Of a stretch of 64,000 nucleotides of DNA, positions 25,199-34,352 are shown in pieces; position 1 is the stretch's first letter, and every line of letters starts with the position of its first letter. The stretch comes from Cloacibacterium sp. TD35 (GTDB taxonomy: Bacteria > Bacteroidota > Bacteroidia > Flavobacteriales > Weeksellaceae). Both the position numbers and the translations under genes were made by a program. The notes beneath the pieces were generated by a model. It was not told where the DNA came from and did not search any database. It worked only from the letters and a program-made list of their open reading frames with translations. The DNA is taken from assembly GCF_028864635.1 (NCBI RefSeq), contig NZ_CP104850.1, positions 750,001 through 814,000 on the forward strand, given 5' to 3'.

Positions 25199-28108
25199 AT
25201 GAAAAAACAAATTGTTAGTTTAATCAGTCTCTCAATGGTTCTTTCAGCTGCTGTTTTACAGGGGCAAGAAAAAAGAGATTCTCTTAAAGAAAAAGCTATT
25301 GAAGAGGTTGTTTTAGTTAATGTAGGTTATGGTACGCAGAAAAAAAGCGTAGTTACAGGAGCTATTTCTAAGGTTACATCTAAGGACTTAGAAAAAGTTC
25401 CTAATGGTAGTGTAGGTCAGATGTTACAAGGTAGAACGTCAGGGCTTACCATTGCAAGTAATTCAGGAGCACCTGGTGCAGTGGCTACCATCAGAGTAAG
25501 AGGTATTACTACTTTTGCAGGAGCAAATGATCCTTTATTTGTAGTAGACGGAGTGCAAATGGATAATCCTCAGGATGTAGCTGCTATCAATCAAGCAGAT
25601 ATAGAATCTATGGAGGTTTTAAAAGATGCGGCTTCTGCGGCTATTTATGGGGTTACTGCAGCAAAAGGGGTAGTAATCATCACGACTAAAAAAGGTAGAA
25701 AAGGTAAAATGTCACTTAACTATAATGGTTATGTAAGTGCTTCATCTCCTTCTAAAGTAATTAAGGTTCTTAATGCAACAGAATTTGCAACGCTTATCAA
25801 CGAAAGAACAGTTGCAGGTGGAGGAAACATAGTTTTCCCAGATTTATCTATCTTAGGTTTAGGAACAGACTGGCAAAAACAAGTCTTTAACACTGCTGCT
25901 ATGGGTAATAACCATGAAGTGAGCATTAGTGGTGCTAATGACAAGTCTGATTACTTCTTATCTTTTGGTTTACAAGACCAAGAAGGTATCGTAGCGAGTG
26001 ATATTTCTAAATTTAATAAGAAAACAGTTAGAATCAATTCTAATCATAAAGTAAATGACTTCTTAACCGTAGGGGAAAGCTTCTTCTATACCTATAGAAA
26101 AAGTGTAGGAATTGGTAATGAAAATAACGAATTTGGAGGGGTATTAAGTGATGCTATCATGTTTGACCCAACTATTCCTGTAATTGAAACAGATCCAATT
26201 AGACTTACTCAGGCTCCTTACAATGCATCTAATTATATTCTTAGAGATCCTAGTGGAAACCCTTATGGCATGTCACTTATTTCTACTCAAGAAATTGTAA
26301 ACCCTGTAGCTTTCATTAAAACAAGACTTGGAAACTACGGATGGTCAGACGTATTTATTGGTAATGCTTATGCAGAAGCAAAATTATTAGACGGATTAAA
26401 ATTTAGATCAACTGTTGGAGGGAAAAAAGCTTATTGGGGAGACCAAAACTTTAACCCTCTTTATTATTTAAATGCAGCGACCAATAACTTAGGTAAAAAT
26501 GCATTGACTAGAAATTCATCTCAAGCTTTTGACTGGAATGTAGAAAATACATTAACATATAACAAAAAATTCGGTGAACATAGCTTGAACGTATTATTAG
26601 GTCAAGGTGCTTACGTTTACGGAATTGGAAACTCTATAGGAGTAGTTCATACCAGCCTCCCTACCAATAACTGGTACGAAGCTACTTTTAATATGGAGAT
26701 TCCTGATACTGAAAAAGACGGGTATACTTACAATTATACTCCTAAGAAAAGAACTTCTTTATTCGGAAGAATTAATTATGACTACAAAGAAAAATATCTA
26801 TTAACAGGTATCGTAAGAAGAGATGGTTCTTCATTATTTGGTCCAAATAAGAAATATGGTATTTTCCCTTCAGTTTCTGCAGGTTGGGTAGTTTCTAAAG
26901 AAGATTTCTGGAGTTCAAGTGTAATTAATAACTTAAAATTAAGAGCTGGTTACGGAGTTAATGGTAACGATGGTACCCTTCAACCAAACCAATATGAATC
27001 ATTAGTGATTGGGGGTTTTAACTATTATGTAGGAAATGCTATTATTGTAGGAAATGCTCCAGAAACATTAGAAAACCGTGATTTGCATTGGGAAGAAACG
27101 ATCCAGACAAACGTAGGGGTAGAAACAAGATTATTTAATGATTTCAGCTTCACTGCAGAATACTATAAAAAAAGAACAGAAGGAATCTTAGGTCAAGTAA
27201 GAATTCCTGGTTATGTAGGGGTTTCTGCTAACCCATTTGCTAACATAGCAGATATGGATAACGAAGGTTTTGAATTAGAACTAGGTTACAGAAAAAAATT
27301 AGGAGATTTTAATCTTTCCATCAATGGTAATTTTACTACCCTTAAAAACGTAGTAACTTCTACTGGAGATGTAGAATATTTCGAACTAGGTTCTTTCCAA
27401 TCATTGGATAGAGGAGTTACCAGAGTAATGAAAGGAGAAGCTTATGGTACTTTCTTCGGTCTTAAAACAGCGGGAATTTTCCAGAATTGGGACGAAGTAA
27501 ATGCATATAAAAATACTGCTGGAGGGCTTTTACAACCAAATGCACAACCTGGTGATTTCAGATGGACAGACGCTAACAATGATGGTGTTATTAATGATAA
27601 AGACGTAGTAAAATTAGGAGGTTCATTACCTAAATATACTTTCGGAGCAACTTTAAACCTTGATTATAAGAATTTTGATTTCAGTGTAATGTTCCAAGGA
27701 GCAGCAGGAAATAAAATTTTCCAAGGATTAAGAAGATTAGACGTAGGAAATGCTAACTATCAGTCAGTGGCATTATCTAGATGGACAGGAGAAGGAACTT
27801 CTAATGATTATCCTAGATTAACTAGTGATGACCAAAACGGTAACTTTACTAAAATGTCTGATTTCTATTTAGAAAATGGAGATTATCTAAGACTTAAATT
27901 AGCTTCTTTAGGTTATACCATACCAAGTGATGTAGTAAAAACTATAGGTGCAGAAAAAGTAAGACTATACGTTACTGGATCTAACTTAGTAACATTTACT
28001 AAATATACAGGATACGATCCAGAAATTGGAGGTGGTGTTTTTGGTATAGATAAAGGTTTTTATCCACAGCCTAGAACGTTTTTATTTGGGCTTAATGTTC
28101 AATTTTAA
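25199..28108 (+). CDS. SusC/RagA-family TonB-dependent receptor (PUL part 2)
   Basis: A 969-residue outer-membrane glycan importer. A signal peptide ends near residue 22 (VLQGQE). The TonB box region (IEEVVLVNVGYG) is followed by the plug (VRGITTFAGANDPLFVVDG) and barrel, ending FYPQPRTFLFGLNVQF. As in susC1, the carboxypeptidase-regulatory-like domain is missing. The ATG at 25199 is preferred over an in-frame TTG at 25172, which falls inside the operator palindrome. The two SusC proteins are clearly divergent, so the locus probably imports two size classes or linkages of glucan rather than carrying a recent duplication. susD2 follows after 12 bases. Confidence 0.93.
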   Translation: MKKQIVSLISLSMVLSAAVLQGQEKRDSLKEKAIEEVVLVNVGYGTQKKSVVTGAISKVTSKDLEKVPNGSVGQMLQGRTSGLTIASNSGAPGAVATIRVRGITTFAGANDPLFVVDGVQMDNPQDVAAINQADIESMEVLKDAASAAIYGVTAAKGVVIITTKKGRKGKMSLNYNGYVSASSPSKVIKVLNATEFATLINERTVAGGGNIVFPDLSILGLGTDWQKQVFNTAAMGNNHEVSISGANDKSDYFLSFGLQDQEGIVASDISKFNKKTVRINSNHKVNDFLTVGESFFYTYRKSVGIGNENNEFGGVLSDAIMFDPTIPVIETDPIRLTQAPYNASNYILRDPSGNPYGMSLISTQEIVNPVAFIKTRLGNYGWSDVFIGNAYAEAKLLDGLKFRSTVGGKKAYWGDQNFNPLYYLNAATNNLGKNALTRNSSQAFDWNVENTLTYNKKFGEHSLNVLLGQGAYVYGIGNSIGVVHTSLPTNNWYEATFNMEIPDTEKDGYTYNYTPKKRTSLFGRINYDYKEKYLLTGIVRRDGSSLFGPNKKYGIFPSVSAGWVVSKEDFWSSSVINNLKLRAGYGVNGNDGTLQPNQYESLVIGGFNYYVGNAIIVGNAPETLENRDLHWEETIQTNVGVETRLFNDFSFTAEYYKKRTEGILGQVRIPGYVGVSANPFANIADMDNEGFELELGYRKKLGDFNLSINGNFTTLKNVVTSTGDVEYFELGSFQSLDRGVTRVMKGEAYGTFFGLKTAGIFQNWDEVNAYKNTAGGLLQPNAQPGDFRWTDANNDGVINDKDVVKLGGSLPKYTFGATLNLDYKNFDFSVMFQGAAGNKIFQGLRRLDVGNANYQSVALSRWTGEGTSNDYPRLTSDDQNGNFTKMSDFYLENGDYLRLKLASLGYTIPSDVVKTIGAEKVRLYVTGSNLVTFTKYTGYDPEIGGGVFGIDKGFYPQPRTFLFGLNVQF

Positions 28109-28120
28109 AAAATTAATATT

Positions 28121-29623
28121 ATGAAATTAAATATAAAAAATCTAATTATCTTGGCTACTGCATCAGTATCTTTTGTTGCTTGTTCTGAAGATTTTTTAAC
28201 TGTTCCGGCAGAAGGTAAAGCTTTGACAGGTAATTACTATAAAAACGAAGCAGAAGCATTTTCTGGATTAGTGGCTACTTATGATGTTATGAAGAAAAAC
28301 TCAGGGGGCTTCGAAAACATGATAGCTATGCTAAATGCTGGTTCAGATGACCACTTTGCAGGTGGCGGTGGTGATAGTGACGGTAGAGGTATCCAAAGTT
28401 TCTCTAACTATTCTCAAGATGGTTATACTATTCCTCAAAGTTTTTGGAATGACCATTTCCAAGGAGTTTTTAGAGCAAATATTATTCTTCAGAAAGTTCC
28501 ATCTACCACAATGGATGCGAATGTGAAGAAAAGATTCGTAGCAGAAGCAAAAGCACTTAGAGCATTATACTATTTTAATTTAGTAAGAATGTTTAAAAAC
28601 GTGCCTCTTTTTACAGAACCAGTAGTACCTGCTGATATATATAATGTTAAGCAAGCAAAACCAGAAGAAGTTTATACTCAGATAGAAAAAGACTTAACCG
28701 AAGCAATTACAGATTTACCAGCTACTATACCAGCTACAGAAAACGGTAGAGTAACAAAAGGAGCTGCTAAAGCATTACTAGGAAAAGTTTATTTATATGA
28801 AGGTAAAAATTCATTAGCTGCAGCACAATTAGCAGAAGTAAATGGAACCCCTGGCGGAACTAGCCAATTCGGGTATAAGTTACTTGCTAATTTTAATGAT
28901 TTATGGGTAGTAAATAATAAATTTAACACAGAATCTATTTTGGAAGCAGTACACACTAACCAAGGAAACTCATATTGGGGAATCTGGGGAAGTGGAAAAG
29001 ACGAAGGAAACTCTCTAAACGTAATGGTGGGACCTAGAAACTATGTAAGAAAAGACAATAGTGCGCCAGATTTACCATCAGGATGGAGTTTTAGTGTATT
29101 TACTCAAGAGTTTTATGACTTCATGAAAAATGACCCAAGATTAGACGCTACTGTTTTAGACCTTAAAACTTTAAAAGCAGAAGGAAAAGCAGATTACGCT
29201 CCAGGTTATAAAGATACAGGGTATTTCTTGAATAAATTTATCCCTAGAATGGCAGATGTAACTACAGGATTAGGAGATGCTGTATTAAACTATCAACAAG
29301 ATACTTACATCATCAGACTAGCAGATACTTACCTAATGGAAGCAGAAGCACTAGGAGGAACGGGAGCTAGAGCACAAGCATTACTTAATGCGGTAAGAGC
29401 AAGAGTAGGTTTATCTCCAGTAGCAGTTTCTATGGCAGCAATCAAAGCAGAAAGAAGAAGAGAGTTAGCAGGAGAAGGACATAGATTCTTTGACTTAGTA
29501 AGATGGGGAGATGCTGCTACAGCATTAGCAAGCAGAGGATTTAAAGCAGGAAAAAATGAAATTTTCCCTATTCCTTATGCAGAGCTTATTAATACTAAAC
29601 TCGTTCAAAATCCTGGCTATTAA
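28121..29623 (+). CDS. SusD/RagB-family glycan-binding lipoprotein (PUL part 2)
   Basis: A 500-residue surface lipoprotein, partner of susC2. The lipobox is FVACS (Cys about residue 21), followed by EDFLTVPAEGKALTGNYYKN. The SusD core includes AEAKALRALYYFNLVRMFKNVP and RLADTYLMEAEALGG, with the C-terminal motif ERRRELAGEGHRFFDLVRWG and the ending EIFPIPYAELINTKLVQNPGY. It is separated by only 10 bases from the next lipoprotein gene, so susC2-susD2-SGBP1-SGBP2 reads as one operon. Confidence 0.93.
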   Translation: MKLNIKNLIILATASVSFVACSEDFLTVPAEGKALTGNYYKNEAEAFSGLVATYDVMKKNSGGFENMIAMLNAGSDDHFAGGGGDSDGRGIQSFSNYSQDGYTIPQSFWNDHFQGVFRANIILQKVPSTTMDANVKKRFVAEAKALRALYYFNLVRMFKNVPLFTEPVVPADIYNVKQAKPEEVYTQIEKDLTEAITDLPATIPATENGRVTKGAAKALLGKVYLYEGKNSLAAAQLAEVNGTPGGTSQFGYKLLANFNDLWVVNNKFNTESILEAVHTNQGNSYWGIWGSGKDEGNSLNVMVGPRNYVRKDNSAPDLPSGWSFSVFTQEFYDFMKNDPRLDATVLDLKTLKAEGKADYAPGYKDTGYFLNKFIPRMADVTTGLGDAVLNYQQDTYIIRLADTYLMEAEALGGTGARAQALLNAVRARVGLSPVAVSMAAIKAERRRELAGEGHRFFDLVRWGDAATALASRGFKAGKNEIFPIPYAELINTKLVQNPGY

Positions 29624-29633
29624 AATTAAAACT

Positions 29634-30773
29634 ATGAGAAATTTTAAAATATTTTTTGGTTCACTATTTCTAATGCTTTTTATGATAAGCTGTGATATAG
29701 AAGGAATCAACAATGATACCCCTGATTTAACTTCAATCAGTGCAGATAACCTTAATAAGGTCATTGATATCAGCAAAGATAACTCAGGAAGAGTAAAAAT
29801 TACCCCAACTGGTGAAGGGGTTGCAAAATTCTTAGTAGAATTCGGTCATGGAACTGGTGCAGCTGCTTCGGCAGTGGTTTTACCAGGAAGCAGTGTTACT
29901 CATGTATATCCAGAAGGTAATTATACTGTAAGTATTACTACTTATGATATGGCAGGTAATCAAACCAAGAAAACCTATCCATTTACCATCACTTATGTTG
30001 CACCTACTGATTTAGAAATCAATTCTAATTTGGCGGCATATACTCTAAATTTAGGAGCTAAAGCAAAATATGCAGCTGGTGGTTTCTTAGTATATTTCGG
30101 AGATGTTGCAAATGAAGTGGGAACCAAAGTACAAGGTACTTTAAACAGTACTACTGGAGAATACTCTTTTGCAGATGTTACACATACTTATGCTAGAGGT
30201 GGTAATTATACTATTAGGGTAGTAGCATTAAGTGGAGGTGCCGCTTTCACTACCAGTACTACTACTATTACAATCTTTGATCCTTATACTTTGCCAATTA
30301 CTTATGAAACTCCAGGTCAGAACTATACCATAGGAGGAACATTTGGTGGTGTGAATGTAGGCGTGGTAGACAACCCATTCCCAGGAGGAATCAATACTTC
30401 TTCTAAAGTATGGCAATATACCAAAACAGTAGGAGCAGCAACTTGGAGCGGTACTTGGACACCAATGTCTTCCCCTAATTCTGTGCCAATTAATATTGAC
30501 AATGGAGGTAAGATTAAAGTAATGATATACTCTACAGAAGCAGGTAAAAGTTTAAATGTAGAATTAGAACAAGCAACTACAGGAATTTCTAACCAAGTAC
30601 TTAAAGTTGCTACTACAGTAGCTAATCAGTGGGAAGAATTAACCTTTGATTTTGGCGCACTAGGAACTATTCCTGCAGGAACAGAATTTAAGCAATTAGT
30701 GTTTAGATATAATGATTCAGCAGATGGTGCAGGAGAAGTAATCTATATAGATAACGTAAGACAAACAAATTAA
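29634..30773 (+). CDS. PKD-repeat surface glycan-binding lipoprotein (SGBP1)
   Basis: A 379-residue lipoprotein (lipobox FMISC, Cys about residue 20, followed by DIEG, an acidic surface-export-like signal). Two PKD-like Ig domains follow (about residues 45-125, with VTHVYPEGNYTVSITTYDMAG, and 130-215, with VTHTYARGGNYTIRVV). The C-terminal beta-sandwich (about 230-379, ending EVIYIDNVRQTN) resembles a carbohydrate-binding module. Position after susD and this architecture match SusE-like surface glycan-binding proteins. The start at 29634 is chosen because it gives the signal peptide; an upstream in-frame ATG overlaps susD2. Confidence 0.8.
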   Translation: MRNFKIFFGSLFLMLFMISCDIEGINNDTPDLTSISADNLNKVIDISKDNSGRVKITPTGEGVAKFLVEFGHGTGAAASAVVLPGSSVTHVYPEGNYTVSITTYDMAGNQTKKTYPFTITYVAPTDLEINSNLAAYTLNLGAKAKYAAGGFLVYFGDVANEVGTKVQGTLNSTTGEYSFADVTHTYARGGNYTIRVVALSGGAAFTTSTTTITIFDPYTLPITYETPGQNYTIGGTFGGVNVGVVDNPFPGGINTSSKVWQYTKTVGAATWSGTWTPMSSPNSVPINIDNGGKIKVMIYSTEAGKSLNVELEQATTGISNQVLKVATTVANQWEELTFDFGALGTIPAGTEFKQLVFRYNDSADGAGEVIYIDNVRQTN

Positions 30774-30781
30774 TATAAACC

Positions 30782-31750
30782 ATGAATAAGAAAATTTCAA
30801 TTATATTAGGGTTATTCTTCATTTTTACAGCAATTTTTACAGCTTGTAAAGAAGAAGAGTATTCAATGGGAGACCTAACCAAGCCAAGTAACTTGGTTAT
30901 CACCGCCACTTTAGCAGGACAAAACACTGCTAATCCTTATGGTGATGGATCTGGTGTAGTAAATATTGTGGCTAAAGCAAATAATGCTCTAGCTTATAAG
31001 ATAGGGTATTCAGTAATTTCTAAATTAGACAATAACCTAGAACTTATCCCTGTTACCAATACTGCACAAGGTTTAAAAGTGGTTAAAAAATTCACTGAAC
31101 AAGGAGAAGTTGCTTACAGAATTACAGTAATCGCTTATGGTAAAGGAGGTACTTCTACAGTAGCTACTAAAGATGTAACTGTAAAATATGTATACGAAGC
31201 AGATCCTACTATTGTAACAAATCTTACTGCTAATTCTTCTAAAACTTGGAAAGTAGATCAGAGTGTAGCAGGTCATTTTGGAGTAGGACCATGGTCTACT
31301 ACTTCTTTAACACCTGAATGGTGGGCTGCTGCTGTAAACGAAAAAGTAGCTTGCTGTAACTGTTTCTATACAGCTAGATTTACATTTAAACAACTTGACA
31401 AGTATAATTTTACTTTACAGATGTCTACCCCAGATGGAGCATTTACCAAAACAGGTAGCTTAGCATCTGTACAAGGAATTCCAGCATCTGGAGACGAAGG
31501 TTGCTATAGCTATGGAGGTGGAGCTTCTGTATTTAAATTTATGGATGCTACTTCTGGAATCGTAGGAACAACAGAAAACCCTACAACAGGGACAAGTATC
31601 GTTTTAGAAGGTAATAACACATACATTGGTTACGGATCTTTGAAAAAAGAATACGAAATCATGCAAATTACACCAGACTATATGTACTTAAGAGTACAAG
31701 GTACAGAAACTGGAAATGCTTGGTATATCAAGTTAGTTCCAGCTTTATAA
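30782..31750 (+). CDS. Second surface glycan-binding lipoprotein (SGBP2)
   Basis: A 322-residue lipoprotein (lipobox IFTAC, then KEEEYS). The N-terminal domain (about residues 35-140, LVITATLAGQNTANPYGDG then GVVNIVAKANNALAYKI) is an Ig/PKD-like module that is also found at the N-terminus of the GH16 enzyme next door. The C-terminal domain (about 145-322) is aromatic and Cys-rich (SLTPEWWAAAV, ACCNCFYTARFTF, DEGCYSYGGG) and may form the glycan-binding surface. The same last domain occurs in glucan-PUL proteins I recall, but no function is proven. It lies 8 bases after SGBP1 and before a terminator. Confidence 0.75.
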   Translation: MNKKISIILGLFFIFTAIFTACKEEEYSMGDLTKPSNLVITATLAGQNTANPYGDGSGVVNIVAKANNALAYKIGYSVISKLDNNLELIPVTNTAQGLKVVKKFTEQGEVAYRITVIAYGKGGTSTVATKDVTVKYVYEADPTIVTNLTANSSKTWKVDQSVAGHFGVGPWSTTSLTPEWWAAAVNEKVACCNCFYTARFTFKQLDKYNFTLQMSTPDGAFTKTGSLASVQGIPASGDEGCYSYGGGASVFKFMDATSGIVGTTENPTTGTSIVLEGNNTYIGYGSLKKEYEIMQITPDYMYLRVQGTETGNAWYIKLVPAL

Positions 31751-31769
31751 AACAATTAGTTTCTTTAAA

Positions 31770-31804
31770 AAAATCACAGAGTTTAATTACTCTGTGATTT
31801 TTAA
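31770..31804 (+). terminator. Intra-PUL terminator after SGBP2
   Basis: AAATCACAGAG / CTCTGTGATTT hairpin with T-rich 3' flank, between SGBP2 and GH16. It mirrors the hairpin after susD1. Confidence 0.75.
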
Positions 31805-31817
31805 CAATTGAATATCT

Positions 31818-32879
31818 ATGAAAAATTATAAATTTTTACTCATAATTTCCATTTTTTCATTTCTATTTTTTAGCTGTGGAGGGAGTGGTTCTGGCTCATC
31901 AGACCCAGTAGTTACAACACCTACTAATTTAGTTATTAATAAATTAGTAGTGGGATCATCTACCACCATGCCAAATGGAGATGGAACAGGTGTAGTAAAT
32001 TTTACTGTTTCTGCAAATAATGCAAAAGAATATAAAATGTCTGTAAACGGAGAAATTCTTACTTCTACTACAGGTAGTTTTACATATACATTTAAGCAGT
32101 CAGGGACTAATGAACATACTGTTTATGTTTCTGCATATAATGGAGATAAATTCATTTCAAGTAGTACAACGGTAACCGTTTATGTAATTCCAAAAGCAGT
32201 TTGGTTCGATGAATTTAGTGTAGATGGTGCTCCAGATTCTTCTAAATGGGGGTATGACCTAGGCAATAATAATGGCTGGGGAAATAATGAAGCACAATAC
32301 TATACCAATGGAACTCAAAATGCCGTAGTAAGTAATGGAACTCTTAAAATTAATTTAATCAAAGAGGCATACCAAGGTTATAACTATACCTCAGCAAGAC
32401 TTATTTCTAAAGGGAAATATTCTATGAAATATGGAAAAGTAGAAATTAGAGCAAAAATTCCATCTGGTGGCGGAACATGGCCTGCACTTTGGATGCTAGG
32501 AGACAATATTGATTCTGTTGGCTGGCCAGCTTGTGGAGAAATAGACATCATGGAGCATGTAGGCAACCAGTTAAATAAAATTTATGGAACTCTTCATTAT
32601 CCAGGACGTTCTGGAGGAAATGCAGATGGAGCTACGATAATGATTTCTAATGCTACTACAGAATTTCACATTTACAGCATGGAATGGAATGCAAGTACCA
32701 TAAAAATTTATGTAGATAATCAATTATTCTTTACTTATAATAATAACGCAAATTCACCTTTTAATCAAAACTTCTTCATCATCATGAATGTTGCGATGGG
32801 AGGTAATTTCGGAGGTGTCATTGATCCTAATGTGACCAATGCAACAATGGAAGTAGATTATATTCGGGTTTATCAATAA
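31818..32879 (+). CDS. GH16-family endo-beta-glucanase (laminarinase-like) lipoprotein
   Basis: A 353-residue endo-acting hydrolase, most likely beta-1,3 or beta-1,3/1,4-glucanase. The lipobox LFFSC is followed by GGSGSGSSD. The N-terminal Ig-like module (about residues 35-120) is shared with SGBP2. The GH16 jelly-roll (about 125-353) contains the catalytic signature GEIDIMEHVG with nucleophile Glu241, helper Asp243 and acid/base Glu246. The bulged EIDIME form fits laminarinases rather than agarases or carrageenases. As a likely surface enzyme it would cut polymer before SusCD import. GH30-C follows after 11 bases. Confidence 0.92.
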   Translation: MKNYKFLLIISIFSFLFFSCGGSGSGSSDPVVTTPTNLVINKLVVGSSTTMPNGDGTGVVNFTVSANNAKEYKMSVNGEILTSTTGSFTYTFKQSGTNEHTVYVSAYNGDKFISSSTTVTVYVIPKAVWFDEFSVDGAPDSSKWGYDLGNNNGWGNNEAQYYTNGTQNAVVSNGTLKINLIKEAYQGYNYTSARLISKGKYSMKYGKVEIRAKIPSGGGTWPALWMLGDNIDSVGWPACGEIDIMEHVGNQLNKIYGTLHYPGRSGGNADGATIMISNATTEFHIYSMEWNASTIKIYVDNQLFFTYNNNANSPFNQNFFIIMNVAMGGNFGGVIDPNVTNATMEVDYIRVYQ

Positions 32880-32890
32880 AATTTAAATCC

Positions 32891-34333
32891 ATGTTTTTAA
32901 AAAAATCATATCTATTCATATGGGCCTTGGCAGGTATGAGTATAATTTCGTATTGCTCTAGAAGTACTACTTCACCTACACCAGAACCACCAAAACCTAT
33001 TCCTACTAATGATATAGAAGTATGGCTCACCAAAGGAGATCAATCAGTAAAATTACAGAAACAAAATACCATTCTTAGTTTTACCGCAAACTCTAATTCA
33101 TATCAAAACATTCAGATAGACGAAACCCAAACATACCAAACAGTTGATGGATTCGGTTATACCTTAACAGGAGGTAGTGTAGAAGTTATTAATAGTCTTA
33201 CTGCTGCTAGAAAACAAGAACTCTTACAAGAACTCTTTGGCAGTAACGCTAATTCTATTTCTATAAGCTATCTTAGATTAAGTATAGGAGCATCTGACCT
33301 TAATAGCAGTGTATTTTCTTACAATGATCTTCCTGCTGGAGAAACAGATCCTACGCTTTCTAAATTCAGTTTAGAAAAAGACCGTCCTTTAATTGATATG
33401 TTAAAACAAATTCTTGCCATAAATCCTAATATTAAAATCATGGCAACTCCTTGGTCTGCTCCACTTTGGATGAAAGATAACGGGAATTCTATGGGAGGAA
33501 GTCTAAAACCAGAATATTACGGTGTATATGCACAATATTTTGTGAAATACATCACCGCTATGAAAAATGAAGGCATTACCATAGATGCAATTACTCCACA
33601 AAATGAACCATTAAATGGTAACAATAATCCTAGTATGGTGATGGCTGAAGGTCAGCAAGCAGAGTTTATAAAAAAACATCTAGGACCAGCTTTTAGAAAT
33701 GCCAATATTACTACTAAAATTGTAGCCTTTGACCATAACTGTGATACACCATATTATCCAATTGCAGTTTTGTCAGATAAAGATGCAAATCCATATATTG
33801 ATGGAACCGCTTTTCACCTGTATGGAGGTTTTATTACAGCTCTTGGAGACATAAAAGCTACTTTTCCTACTAAAAATATATATTTTACAGAACAGTGGAC
33901 TTCTTCAACTGGAGACTTTGGAGGAGATTTAAAATGGCATTTGAAAAATATAATTATAGGCTCTATGAGAAACTGGAGTAAAACCGCTTTAGAATGGAAC
34001 TTAGCCAATAATTCTCAGTTTAAACCTCATACAGAAGGGGGATGCTATATGTGTAAAGGAGCAATTACCATAAACTCTTCAGAAAACTTCGAAAGAAACG
34101 TAGGGTATTATATCATTGCTCATGCTTCTAAGTTTGTTCCACAGAATTCTGTTAGAATTGCGAGTACTCAATCAGGAAACCTTAATAATGTAGCTTTCAA
34201 GAGAGCCGATGGTAAAATTGTTTTGATTGTAGAAAATGATGGTGGCACACCAGAAACATTCAACATTAAAATCAATGGTAAAATTGCAACTACATCTCTA
34301 GATGCAGGAGCAGTAGCTACATATATTTTCTAA
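32891..34333 (+). CDS. GH30-family glycoside hydrolase, lipoprotein (paralogue C)
   Basis: A 480-residue enzyme closely similar to the GH30 at 18.2 kb throughout, e.g. VDGFGYTLTGGSVEVIN, SYLRLSIGASDLNSSVFSY and GAITINSSE. Acid/base Glu239 is in TPQNEPL and nucleophile Glu334 in YFTEQWTS. The lipobox ISYC is near residue 23, followed by a Pro-rich linker (TPEPPKPIPTN) longer than in paralogue A. Paired with GH16, it probably cuts beta-1,6 linkages or branches at the cell surface. GH30-D follows after 19 bases. Confidence 0.88.
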   Translation: MFLKKSYLFIWALAGMSIISYCSRSTTSPTPEPPKPIPTNDIEVWLTKGDQSVKLQKQNTILSFTANSNSYQNIQIDETQTYQTVDGFGYTLTGGSVEVINSLTAARKQELLQELFGSNANSISISYLRLSIGASDLNSSVFSYNDLPAGETDPTLSKFSLEKDRPLIDMLKQILAINPNIKIMATPWSAPLWMKDNGNSMGGSLKPEYYGVYAQYFVKYITAMKNEGITIDAITPQNEPLNGNNNPSMVMAEGQQAEFIKKHLGPAFRNANITTKIVAFDHNCDTPYYPIAVLSDKDANPYIDGTAFHLYGGFITALGDIKATFPTKNIYFTEQWTSSTGDFGGDLKWHLKNIIIGSMRNWSKTALEWNLANNSQFKPHTEGGCYMCKGAITINSSENFERNVGYYIIAHASKFVPQNSVRIASTQSGNLNNVAFKRADGKIVLIVENDGGTPETFNIKINGKIATTSLDAGAVATYIF

Positions 34334-34352
34334 TTTTTTTAAAAATAAAGAA

